A stretch of DNA of 14,649 nucleotides from Campylobacter concisus. Its GTDB lineage: Bacteria > Campylobacterota > Campylobacteria > Campylobacterales > Campylobacteraceae. The notes under the pieces were generated by a model. That model ran no database searches. It was not told where the DNA came from and worked only from the letters and a program-made list of their open reading frames with translations. The stretch lies in assembly GCA_018375265.1 (NCBI GenBank), contig JAHADO010000009.1, positions 1-14,649 on the forward strand, in the 5' to 3' direction. Below are positions 1 to 6,446 of the stretch, piece after piece. Positions within the stretch are counted from its first letter, which is position 1, and the number at the start of each line of letters is the position of its first letter. The position numbers and the translations under genes were made by a program.

Positions 1-39
1 AGCGTTTTAAAGAATTTCTTAGCTAAGGATAAGGCGTGA
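1..39 (+). CDS. C-terminal tail of upstream gene (probably SPFH/stomatin family)
   Basis: Only the last 12 codons are in the window, reading SVLKNFLAKDKA and ending at the TGA at 37-39. The stop overlaps the GTG start of the next gene in the four bases GTGA, so the two are translationally coupled. Genes joined to an NfeD-like protein usually encode an SPFH/stomatin/prohibitin-type membrane scaffold (QmcA-like), and that is the basis of the guess. The 12 residues themselves cannot identify the family. Confidence 0.45.
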   Translation, partial: SVLKNFLAKDKA

Positions 40-428
40 TAAGTCCTTTTATAATGATAGCCATCGGCGCGCTCTTATGCGTGGCTGAGCTTATGCTATT
101 TTCTTTTTATCTGCTCTTTTTTGGCGTCGCTTTTATCATCGTTGGAGCGGTAAATTTTGGCTTTAGTTTTGAGTGGAGCTTTCAAATTTTAGCTGTCCTA
201 GTGCTTGCCTTTATCTTGCTTGTGCTCTTAAAAGCGCCGTTAAAGAGCAAATTTATGGCTAAAAAAGAGAGCTTTAACGAAGAGTTTTTAGATGAGCCAG
301 GAGTTGGCGAGATCAGAGAAAATATGGTCTATTTTAAAGGCACTCTTTGGAAGTATGACGGAGCGCTAAAAAACGGCGAGAAAGTGCAGGTTTTAGGCAC
401 TAAAGGCGACAAGGTTATATTAAAATAA
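36..428 (+). CDS. NfeD-like membrane protein, short form
   Basis: A 130-residue protein of the short NfeD class. About residues 1-66 form two or three hydrophobic membrane segments with almost no charge. A charged linker follows (about 67-85), then a small C-terminal beta-rich domain (about 86-130, with the pattern GVGEIRENMVYFKGTLWKY) that fits the OB-fold NfeD domain. Short NfeD proteins are known as partners of SPFH/stomatin proteins in membrane microdomains; they lack the ClpP-like protease domain of the long form. The GTG start at 36 is chosen because AAGGA at 25-29 lies six bases upstream and the start overlaps the stop of the preceding gene. The ATG at 54 would be an alternative start. 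The gene ends in a hairpin shared with the converging lipoprotein gene. Confidence 0.82.
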   Translation: MISPFIMIAIGALLCVAELMLFSFYLLFFGVAFIIVGAVNFGFSFEWSFQILAVLVLAFILLVLLKAPLKSKFMAKKESFNEEFLDEPGVGEIRENMVYFKGTLWKYDGALKNGEKVQVLGTKGDKVILK

Positions 429-447
429 AGTGCCATTTGGCACTTTA
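426..447. terminator. Bidirectional terminator between converging genes
   Basis: A perfect 10-bp inverted repeat, TAAAGTGCCA-TT-TGGCACTTTA, lies exactly between the nfeD-like stop (426-428) and the lipoprotein stop (449-451). The A/T flanks give a U-tract on either strand, so it can end transcription from both sides. Confidence 0.8.
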
Positions 448-448
448 A

Positions 449-661
449 TTATTTTGCGTGGGCTGGGCAGCCTGCTGGCATTTGCTCATGCATCGCCCCT
501 TGCATGCCGTGATGTGGGCAGCTTGGCATATTTTCTTGCATCATTTTTTGATGATGAGCACATCCACAACTTGCACCTTGAGGCCCAGCTGGCTTTGGCT
601 CATTTTTAGCACAACCAACTAAAAATAGCCCGCAGATAACGGCAAATATCACCTTTTTCAT
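449..661 (-). CDS. Small His/Met/Cys-rich lipoprotein, possible metal binder
   Basis: A 70-residue protein. A type II signal peptide (MKKVIFAVICGLFLVGC) puts the lipidated cysteine at residue 17. The mature 54-residue chain is a compact metal-ligand peptide: after the lipid cysteine, 16 of 53 residues are Cys (4), His (6) or Met (6), in clusters such as CGCAHH, HQKMM, CPHHGM and CPAHA. It has no recognisable fold and is probably unstructured on the outer or inner membrane. The composition suggests binding of copper, nickel or another soft metal, but this is inference from residues only. The start at 661 is chosen over an upstream codon at 688 because AAGGAG lies six bases before it and the lipoprotein signal begins there. 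I do not recognise a named family. Confidence 0.8.
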   Translation of the reverse strand: MKKVIFAVICGLFLVGCAKNEPKPAGPQGASCGCAHHQKMMQENMPSCPHHGMQGAMHEQMPAGCPAHAK

Positions 662-688
662 AATTCGCTCCTTTAAAGAATTTCTCAC

Positions 689-694
689 ATTTTA
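689..694 (-). promoter_or_regulatory. -10 element of the lipoprotein gene
   Basis: On the minus strand this reads GGCTAAAATG, an extended -10 of the Campylobacter vegetative type, 28 bases upstream of the ATG at 661. The same GCTAAAATG core stands before the gene at 5238-5561. There is no clear -35, as is usual in this genus. Confidence 0.5.
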
Positions 695-753
695 GCCTTT
701 AAAAATTAATTTTTCATAACGCCTGATTTATCATATTTAAAAGCATTTTTGGC

Positions 754-759
754 TAAACT
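754..759 (+). promoter_or_regulatory. Possible -10 element of mqnC
   Basis: TTTTTGGCTAAACT resembles the extended -10 boxes elsewhere in this window (GGCTAAAATG). It would start transcription about 28 bases before the TTG at 794. If real, it lies inside the longer reading frame that begins at 749, which argues for the shorter start. Confidence 0.3.
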
Positions 760-793
760 CTCGCCCAAAAATAAGCAAAATAAAAGGTTAAAT

Positions 794-1840
794 TTGAAAA
801 GACTTAGTGTAAATGAAGCCATCGATCTTATAGAAAATGCACCGCTTCACGAGCTTGGCAAGATGGCGCTAGCTAGAAAAAAAGAGCTTCATCCAGATGG
901 CATAACGACCTTTATCGTAGATCGCAACATCAACTATACAAATGTCTGCTGGGTGGATTGTAAATTTTGCGCATTTTACCGCCACGCAAAAGAAGAGGAC
1001 GCTTATGTGCTAAGTTTTGAGGAGATCGGCAAGAAGATCGAGGAGCTAATCGCCATTGGCGGCACGCAAATTTTATTTCAAGGTGGCGTTCATCCAAAGC
1101 TAAAGATCGAGTGGTACGAGGAGCTTGTCGGCTACATCAGCAAGCACTATCCAAGCATCACGATACATGGTTTTTCTGCCGTTGAGATCGACTACATAGC
1201 AAGAGTTTCAAAAATTTCTACAAAAGAGGTCTTAAGACGCCTAAACGAAAAGGGCTTATACTCGATGCCAGGAGCTGGAGCAGAGATTTTAAGTGATAGA
1301 GTGCGTGATATCATCGCCCCTAAAAAGTGCGACACCGCAGACTGGCTTCGCATACACAAAGAGGCGCACGAACTTGGCATAAAAACGACTGCTACGATGA
1401 TGTTTGGCACGGTTGAGAGCACTCGTGAGATCGTCGAGCACTGGGAGCATATCAGAAATTTACAAGATGAAACGGCTGGATTTAGGGCATTTATACTTTG
1501 GAGCTTTCAAGGGCTAAATACAAAGCTCATGCAAGAATTTCCAGAGATCAAAAAGCAAAGCTCAAACGTCTATCTAAGGCTTCTTGCGGTTTCAAGGCTC
1601 TTTTTGGATAACTTTAAAAATATCCAAAGCAGCTGGGTCACGCAGGGTAGCTACGTAGGCCAGCTAGCGCTTCTTTTTGGTGCAAACGACCTTGGCTCGA
1701 CCATGATGGAGGAAAACGTCGTAAAGGCCGCAGGGGCTAGCTTTAGGATGAATCAAGACCAGATGATCGAGCTTATAAAAGATGTTGGAGAAATTCCAGC
1801 TAAGCGCAACACAAACTACGATATTTTGGAGAAATTTTAG
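794..1840 (+). CDS. mqnC: Dehypoxanthine futalosine cyclase (radical SAM), menaquinone synthesis
   Basis: MqnC closes the carbon ring of dehypoxanthine futalosine to give the cyclic form in the futalosine route to menaquinone, which Campylobacter uses instead of the classical Men pathway. The product is 348 residues from this start. The radical-SAM motif CxxxCxxC is C52, C56 and C59 (context NYTNVCWVDCKFCAF), binding the 4Fe-4S cluster and S-adenosylmethionine. The family blocks GGTQILFQGGVHP, HGFSAVEI and SMPGAGAEIL follow. The start is uncertain: an in-frame TTG at 749 adds 15 Lys/Asn-rich residues but has no ribosome site. The TTG at 794 has AAGG six bases upstream and gives the expected MKRLS beginning. 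The next gene starts on the very next base after its stop, so the three genes to 4880 form an operon. Confidence 0.92.
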   Translation: MKRLSVNEAIDLIENAPLHELGKMALARKKELHPDGITTFIVDRNINYTNVCWVDCKFCAFYRHAKEEDAYVLSFEEIGKKIEELIAIGGTQILFQGGVHPKLKIEWYEELVGYISKHYPSITIHGFSAVEIDYIARVSKISTKEVLRRLNEKGLYSMPGAGAEILSDRVRDIIAPKKCDTADWLRIHKEAHELGIKTTATMMFGTVESTREIVEHWEHIRNLQDETAGFRAFILWSFQGLNTKLMQEFPEIKKQSSNVYLRLLAVSRLFLDNFKNIQSSWVTQGSYVGQLALLFGANDLGSTMMEENVVKAAGASFRMNQDQMIELIKDVGEIPAKRNTNYDILEKF

Positions 1841-3070
1841 ATGAAAATTTTAGATATCAATGTAAAAAATGTAAAAATCCCAGTCGTTTTTGAAAGCTCA
1901 AAAGCGATGCCAGTAGTGAGCCTAAAACTAGTTTTCAAAGCAGCTGGTAGTTCGCAAAATGGCAAGCTAGCTGGCCTTGCAAGACTAAGTGCAAATTTGC
2001 TAAACGAGGGTGATATGAAGCTAGGCTCGGCTAAATTCGCTAAAGAGCTTGAAGTAAGGGCGATCAGCCTAAATGCAAGCTGCGGCTTTGAGACATTTTG
2101 TATCGATATAAACTGCCTAAAAGAGCACTTTGCCTTTGCGTGCGGCAAGCTAAAAGAGCTTATAAGCGCTCCAAATTTGACAGAAGAAATTCTAAATAGG
2201 TGCAAAACCGTCACACTTGGCGAGATCGCAGCAAATGAAAACGACTTTGACTACGTGGCAAGGCAGGGACTTTTTGAGCTTTTATACCCAAAAAGCGTGC
2301 TTTCAGAGCCTAGTATCGGCACTAAAAAGAGTGTAAAAGCGATCACGCTTGAGGACGTGAGAAAGTTTTTAAGCGAGCATTTAGACCTTTCAAATTTGCT
2401 TTGCGTGCTTGGTGGCGACATCGACGAGAGGCAAACAAAAGAGCTTGCTAGCGTTTTAGAAATTTTAAAACCTGGCAAGGTGCGAAAACTAGAGCGCTTT
2501 AGCCCAAGCGGCAAGTGTGAAAGCAGCGAGATCATTAGGCAAAGCGAGCAGGCCTACATCTACTTTGGCGCTCCGTTTAATGTAAGACCTGAAGAGAAAT
2601 ACAAGGCCGCAGTGGCGACATTTATCCTAGGCGAGGGTGGCTTTGGCTCGAGGCTCATGGAGGAGATACGCGTGAAAAGAGGGCTTGCATATAGCGCCTA
2701 CGCTAGAAATTTGCTAAATCTCTCTTACAGCCAGCTTTATGGCTACATGCAGACAAAAAATGAGAAAAAAGACGAGGCGATCGCTGTTATAAAAGAGGAA
2801 ATTTTAAAATTTAGCAAAAAAGGCGTTAGCAAGGCCGAGCTTGAGCAGGCGAAGAAATTTTTACTTGGCTCGTTGCCACTTAGGCTTGAGACGCTGTTTA
2901 AGCGCCTTGACATCGCGCAAGGCGAGTTTTACGAACATGGCGAGCTTGGGGCATTTTTAAAGGACTTGGATAAAATTTCAGCCCTTTCGCTAAGCGAACT
3001 AAATAGCTTCATAAAAGCCCACGCAGAGATAAACGAGCTAAGTTTTTGCGTCCTAAAAAATGAAATTTGA
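1841..3070 (+). CDS. M16-family peptidase homologue lacking the zinc motif
   Basis: A 409-residue protein with the two-lobe layout of M16B peptidases (PqqL/processing-peptidase type). In the N-terminal lobe the position of the catalytic HxxEH is occupied by R48-L-S-A-N52 (context GLARLSANLLNEG). Both histidine ligands and the glutamate base are gone, so it should not be an active zinc protease. The C-terminal lobe keeps the substrate-binding signature GGFGSRLMEEIRVKRGLAYSAY (264-287), with the Arg277/Tyr284 pair seven residues apart. M16B enzymes often work as pairs of one active and one inactive subunit; this protein looks like the inactive kind, with any active partner outside the window. 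It has no signal peptide, so it is probably cytoplasmic. It begins directly after the mqnC stop and overlaps recG by 11 bases. Confidence 0.85.
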   Translation: MKILDINVKNVKIPVVFESSKAMPVVSLKLVFKAAGSSQNGKLAGLARLSANLLNEGDMKLGSAKFAKELEVRAISLNASCGFETFCIDINCLKEHFAFACGKLKELISAPNLTEEILNRCKTVTLGEIAANENDFDYVARQGLFELLYPKSVLSEPSIGTKKSVKAITLEDVRKFLSEHLDLSNLLCVLGGDIDERQTKELASVLEILKPGKVRKLERFSPSGKCESSEIIRQSEQAYIYFGAPFNVRPEEKYKAAVATFILGEGGFGSRLMEEIRVKRGLAYSAYARNLLNLSYSQLYGYMQTKNEKKDEAIAVIKEEILKFSKKGVSKAELEQAKKFLLGSLPLRLETLFKRLDIAQGEFYEHGELGAFLKDLDKISALSLSELNSFIKAHAEINELSFCVLKNEI

Positions 3071-4880
3071 AGCAAGCGACAGAGCAAAACTTCTAAAAAT
3101 AGGCGTGCTTAGCCTGCTCGACCTTGCTCTTGTGCTGCCAAAGGGCTTTGAGGATACGACGATCGCTAAGAGCCCAAGAGAAGGGCAGGTCTGCATAAAT
3201 GTAAAGATCACCTCGCTCGCCTCACGCCCTGGCATGCTGACAGCACTTGCCTTTTGCGAGCAGTGGCAAAGTAGCGTAAAGATCGTCATTTTTAACGCAA
3301 AGTCTTGGCATTACGGCGCTTTTAAGCTTGGCAAAGAGATGGCGATATATGGGCTTTGCTCGCACGCCTTTGGCTCTTGGCAGATAGTAAATCCAAAGAT
3401 CACCACAAAAATAGGTCAGATCGTGCCTAAATTTAAGACCGAGCTAAAAGATGAGGAGCTAAAAAAACTCATCTTAAAATATCTAAATTTGCAAAATTTA
3501 CTTGATGAGGGCTTAAATGAAAAAGAGGCTAAATTTCTAGCTGATTTGCAGCGGCTAGATGAGCAAAGCGTTCAAATTTTATACCGCCTAAAAAATGAGG
3601 GCGAGGGCGTGGAAATCTTAAAATTTGTAGAAATTTTTAACTACATAAAAAAGCTAAGTGCAAAAAAAACCTACTTTAAAAGCCCAAAAATCAAGCTTTT
3701 TGACATAAGCTCTTGGCTTAAGAGCTTGCCATTTACACCGACAAACGACCAGATAAAAGCGATAAACGACATCAGAGACGACCTTAGCGCTGTGCAGGCA
3801 AAAAGGCGCGTCATAATGGGCGACGTGGGAAGCGGCAAGACGCTTGTGATCCTAGCGGCTGCTCTTAGCGTATATCCTCAAAGTGCCATTTTGATGGCGC
3901 CAACAAGCATCTTAAGCGAGCAAATTTATAACGAAGCAAAGAGGTTGCTGCCGTCATTTATGAATGTGATGCTGGTACGAAGCGGGGAGAAAAAGATAGA
4001 CTTTAGCGGGGTAAATTTGATCGTTGGCACGCATGCGCTGCTCTTTCATGAGCTGCCAAATTCGCCGCTTGTCATGGTCGATGAGCAGCACCGCTTTGGC
4101 TCAAATCAGCGCAAAAAGATAGAAGAGCTTGCCTCAAACGAGGACGAGCGAGCAAATTTCGTGCAGTTTTCAGCTACGCCCATACCAAGGACGCTAAGTT
4201 TAATACAGTCTGAGATCGTAAATTTTAGCTTTTTAAAGCAGATGCCGTTTAAGAAAAATATAATGAGCCAAATTTTAGGTGCTAGTGAGTTTGGCTTTTT
4301 GCTCGCTCACATCAAAAAGCAGCTTGCGGGCGGCTTTCAAGTAGCCATCATCTATCCGCTAGTTGAGAGCAGTGAGAGTTCAAACTACCAAAGTCTAAGC
4401 GAGGCGCAGGGCTTTTGGCTAAAGAATTTCAAAAATGTCTTCGTCACGCATGGCAAAGACAAAGAAAAAGAGGAAATTTTAAGGCGATTTAGAGAAGAGG
4501 GCGAAATTTTGCTCTCAACCACCGTTGTTGAGGTTGGTATTTCGCTGCCAAGGCTAAATACGATAGTGATCGTGGGCGCTGAGCGGCTAGGGCTTGCCAC
4601 GCTTCATCAGCTGCGAGGCAGAGTGGGGCGAAATGGCGGCGATGGATACTGCTTTTTATTTACCAAGCTAAAAGAGGCGCCAGCAAGACTAAAAGAATTT
4701 TGCGCGACAAACGACGGCTTTAAGGTGGCCGAGCTTGATCTGAAAAACCGCCAAAGCGGCGATATACTAAATGGCTTTTTTCAGCACGGAGCGACCTTTA
4801 ACTTCTACGACTACGAGGACGATATCACGCAGGCTGCAAAGGCCAGAGTGGCGGAATTTAAAAATAAAGCTCAAATTTGA
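3060..4880 (+). CDS. recG: ATP-dependent DNA helicase RecG
   Basis: RecG is a superfamily 2 helicase that remodels stalled forks, Holliday junctions, D-loops and R-loops in the cytoplasm. The 606-residue product has an N-terminal wedge/OB region (about 1-150), then helicase lobes with all motifs visible: Walker A GDVGSGKT (254-261), motif Ia APTSILSEQ, motif II DEQH (341-344) followed by RFG, motif III SATPIPRTL (371-379), motif V TTVVEVGI (487-494) and motif VI QLRGRVGR (517-524). The C-terminal TRG-like wedge region follows. It is about 85 residues shorter than the E. coli protein; the shortening is at the N-terminus, as in other epsilonproteobacteria. The ATG at 3060 lies inside the end of the M16 gene, which implies coupled translation. 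The stop is TGA at 4878-4880 and no strong terminator follows. Confidence 0.95.
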   Translation: MKFEASDRAKLLKIGVLSLLDLALVLPKGFEDTTIAKSPREGQVCINVKITSLASRPGMLTALAFCEQWQSSVKIVIFNAKSWHYGAFKLGKEMAIYGLCSHAFGSWQIVNPKITTKIGQIVPKFKTELKDEELKKLILKYLNLQNLLDEGLNEKEAKFLADLQRLDEQSVQILYRLKNEGEGVEILKFVEIFNYIKKLSAKKTYFKSPKIKLFDISSWLKSLPFTPTNDQIKAINDIRDDLSAVQAKRRVIMGDVGSGKTLVILAAALSVYPQSAILMAPTSILSEQIYNEAKRLLPSFMNVMLVRSGEKKIDFSGVNLIVGTHALLFHELPNSPLVMVDEQHRFGSNQRKKIEELASNEDERANFVQFSATPIPRTLSLIQSEIVNFSFLKQMPFKKNIMSQILGASEFGFLLAHIKKQLAGGFQVAIIYPLVESSESSNYQSLSEAQGFWLKNFKNVFVTHGKDKEKEEILRRFREEGEILLSTTVVEVGISLPRLNTIVIVGAERLGLATLHQLRGRVGRNGGDGYCFLFTKLKEAPARLKEFCATNDGFKVAELDLKNRQSGDILNGFFQHGATFNFYDYEDDITQAAKARVAEFKNKAQI

Positions 4881-4889
4881 TCTTTTGGG

Positions 4890-4958
4890 TTGCGTTAAAT
4901 TTAAGATGGATGATTGCTTTTGGCTAAGAGGACTTAAAATTGCGTCAAATTTAAGATG
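4890..4958 (+). repeat. Direct repeat pair downstream of recG
   Basis: TTGCGTTAAATTTAAGATG (4890-4908) recurs as TTGCGTCAAATTTAAGATG (4940-4958), with 18 of 19 bases identical and starts 50 bp apart. Both follow soon after the recG stop. They may be the trace of a local duplication; no function can be read from them. Confidence 0.55.
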
Positions 4959-5166
4959 AGGGTGCAAGCTTTTATGGCTAGCTTTAAATTTGATAGAAAA
5001 TGGCAACTGTTACGTGGTTGATTTAGCTTTATCGCGACTTTTTAATATTGCTGTTAAAAAGGTTGCTAGCAAACCAGTCTGGTTCTCTGTGGCAAAATGG
5101 CTCAGGGTTTTAGAGCACTTTTATTTTTACGCTATACCTAAATTTATCTTATCTAGTAAAATTTAA
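4906..5166 (+). pseudogene. Possible decayed small gene with an in-frame TGA
   Basis: One reading frame runs from ATG 4906 to TAA 5164-5166, interrupted only by a TGA at 4957-4959. Before the stop it reads MDDCFWLRGLKIASNLR. After it come 68 codons with protein-like content, including NGNCYVVDLALSRLF, a Trp/Phe/Tyr-rich stretch SVAKWLRVLEHFYFYAI, and codons like those of the neighbours. No ribosome site precedes the ATG, nor the in-frame TTG at 4990 or GTG at 5014, and I recognise no family. It may be a remnant of a lost gene, or chance. The TGA is not in a CxxU-type setting, so selenocysteine is unlikely. Confidence 0.2.
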
Positions 5167-5237
5167 CCTTTCGCAGGCTCTTTTTTAAAATTTATATGAA
5201 ATTTAATGTGTGAGATAAATTTACTCTTTTTTATCGC

Positions 5238-5561
5238 TCACTCCCAAACTCCTATATTTTCTTTCTTAAATTTCGCCATCATATCTTTGTTCCCAGAGTT
5301 TTCGCTAATCCAAATCCACTCTTTTATATTCTTTGTCAGCCATTCGTTTTTTACTGCGTATTTACAAACAAATAATGCTAGGTTTGCTAAATCTTTTTCG
5401 TCACCTTTTGCGTGAAAGGTATTTTTGTCAATCCTAATCAAATTACATTGTTCGGCGAGTCTGTCCAAATACTCGTAAATTATGTCTAGCTTATACTTTT
5501 TCTCCCTTAAAACCTTTTCTTCATTGATCACGATCTTTGTGCCTAGTAGTGGATAAGCCAT
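5238..5561 (-). CDS. Hypothetical protein, 107 residues
   Basis: I do not recognise this protein. From the ATG at 5561 it is 107 residues, soluble, with no signal peptide or membrane segment. It is rich in Lys, Glu, Ile and Asn. A charged helical N-terminal half (INEEKVLREKKYKLDIIYEYLDRLAEQ) is followed by a likely beta stretch NLIRIDKNTFHAKG, a helix (DLANLALFVCKYAVKN) and an aromatic motif KEWIWISENSG. The start is chosen over an upstream codon at 5597 because AAAGGA lies seven bases before 5561 and a -10 box stands just upstream. It is a single gene with its own promoter, converging on recG and set behind the ABC operon terminator. Its AT content is slightly higher than that of its neighbours, which would suit an accessory gene. 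No function can be assigned. Confidence 0.7.
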   Translation of the reverse strand: MAYPLLGTKIVINEEKVLREKKYKLDIIYEYLDRLAEQCNLIRIDKNTFHAKGDEKDLANLALFVCKYAVKNEWLTKNIKEWIWISENSGNKDMMAKFKKENIGVWE

Positions 5562-5587
5562 TGTTTTTTCCTTTAAATTTATTTTGC

Positions 5588-5593
5588 ATTTTA
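5588..5593 (-). promoter_or_regulatory. -10 element of the 107-residue gene
   Basis: The minus strand reads ATGCTAAAATGC, an extended -10 with the TAAAAT core 27 bases before the ATG at 5561. The upstream side is T-rich, as in Campylobacter vegetative promoters. Confidence 0.5.
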
Positions 5594-5640
5594 GCATTTA
5601 TGGTTAGTAAATTTAAGTAGAAATTTTTAGATAAAACGAC

Positions 5641-5669
5641 TATCTGCCCTTAAAAATTAAGAGCAGATA
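5641..5669 (-). terminator. Terminator of the ABC importer operon
   Basis: A 13-bp inverted repeat with one mismatch: TATCTGCCCTTAA, loop AAA, TTAAGAGCAGATA. It lies four bases past the ATPase stop codon. Read on the minus strand, the stem is followed by GTCGTTTTATC, a modest U-tract. Confidence 0.7.
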
Positions 5670-5672
5670 AAT

Positions 5673-6446
5673 TTAGAGTGGATAAGTGAGGCAGCAGTTT
5701 CTTTTTACTTCGTCGATGTAGCTCACGTTTAAATTTAGTCCGTAAAGCTTGCTTAAATTTTCGCTTCTAATGATCTCATCAACCGTGCCAAAACCAACCT
5801 CGCCATCACCCTTCACAAGCGCTACATATCCACCAAGCAGCACGGCAAAGTCAGGGTTGTGAGTGGTTAGCACGACCGAGTAGCCAAGCTCTTTTAGCCA
5901 TTTGACGGTGCGTAGGAATTTATACTGGTTGCCAAAGTCAAGCGCGCTCGTTGGCTCGTCAAATATGATCATCTTTGGCTGCGCAGCCATCGCACGAGCG
6001 ATCATACACATCTGCTTTTGACCGCCACTCATCTGCGTGATGAAGCGATCCTCTAAGTACTCGATCTCAAGCTTTTTGGTGTAAATTCTAGCGATCTCTT
6101 CGTCCTCTTGGCTAGGTCTTGCAAAGATACCAAGGTGCGCCGCACGGCCCATCGTGATAAACTCAAGCCCTGTGTAGTCATACTCGGTAACCTCGCTTTG
6201 AGCGACGTATGCCATGATCTTAGCGCGCTCTTTGTTGCTTAGGCTATCTACGTTTTTGCCATCAAGGAAAATCTCTCCTGAAACTGGCTTTAGTGAGCCG
6301 CTTATTAAGCCTAGAGTTGTTGATTTGCCAGCTCCGTTTCGACCAAGAATGGTTAAAATTTCCCCAGCGCCTATCTTTAAATTTACATTTTCTAGTTTGC
6401 CAGCCCCATTTGGGTAGCTAAAGTTTAAATTTCTAACTTCAAGCAT
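5673..6446 (-). CDS. ABC importer ATPase, FecE/BtuD type
   Basis: The ATP-hydrolysing subunit of a type II ABC importer, 257 residues, cytoplasmic. Visible in order are Walker A GRNGAGKST (35-43), Q-loop Q83 (VAQSE), the YDYTGLEFITMGR stretch usual in FecE/BtuD ATPases, signature MSGGQKQ (139-145), Walker B MIIFDE (159-164) with the D-loop SALD, and the switch histidine H196 (TTHNPD). The C-terminus carries a vicinal Cys pair (KRNCCLTYPL). The ATG at 6446 overlaps the permease TGA as TGATG, typical of translational coupling. A GTG at 6449 would add one residue. It is the last gene of the operon. The ATPase sequence alone does not give the substrate. Confidence 0.92.
   Translation of the reverse strand: MLEVRNLNFSYPNGAGKLENVNLKIGAGEILTILGRNGAGKSTTLGLISGSLKPVSGEIFLDGKNVDSLSNKERAKIMAYVAQSEVTEYDYTGLEFITMGRAAHLGIFARPSQEDEEIARIYTKKLEIEYLEDRFITQMSGGQKQMCMIARAMAAQPKMIIFDEPTSALDFGNQYKFLRTVKWLKELGYSVVLTTHNPDFAVLLGGYVALVKGDGEVGFGTVDEIIRSENLSKLYGLNLNVSYIDEVKRNCCLTYPL

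Larger units (their letters stand above)
4881..5237. other. 357-bp stretch without a confident gene
   Basis: Between recG and the converging small gene there is no reading frame with a usable ribosome site. The stretch holds a 19-bp direct repeat (4890-4958) and a possible decayed frame up to 5166. Overlapping short inverted repeats at 5063-5086 (GGTTGC-TA-GCAAACC and AACCAG-T-CTGGTT) share bases and so cannot form together. There is no obvious terminator with a U-tract for recG, and no tRNA or known small RNA is recognisable. Confidence 0.5.

Noticed and set aside
749..793. Longer mqnC reading frame from TTG 749
   Set aside because: It has no ribosome site, encodes a Lys/Asn-rich stretch foreign to the family, and overlaps the likely promoter; TTG 794 fits better.
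4957..4959. In-frame TGA as a selenocysteine codon
   Set aside because: There is no CxxU or redox context, no recognisable selenoprotein family and no ribosome site for the frame.
5071..5115. tRNA-like segment with GGTTC and hairpins
   Set aside because: No acceptor stem, no anticodon arm and no CCA end; the hairpins overlap and exclude each other.
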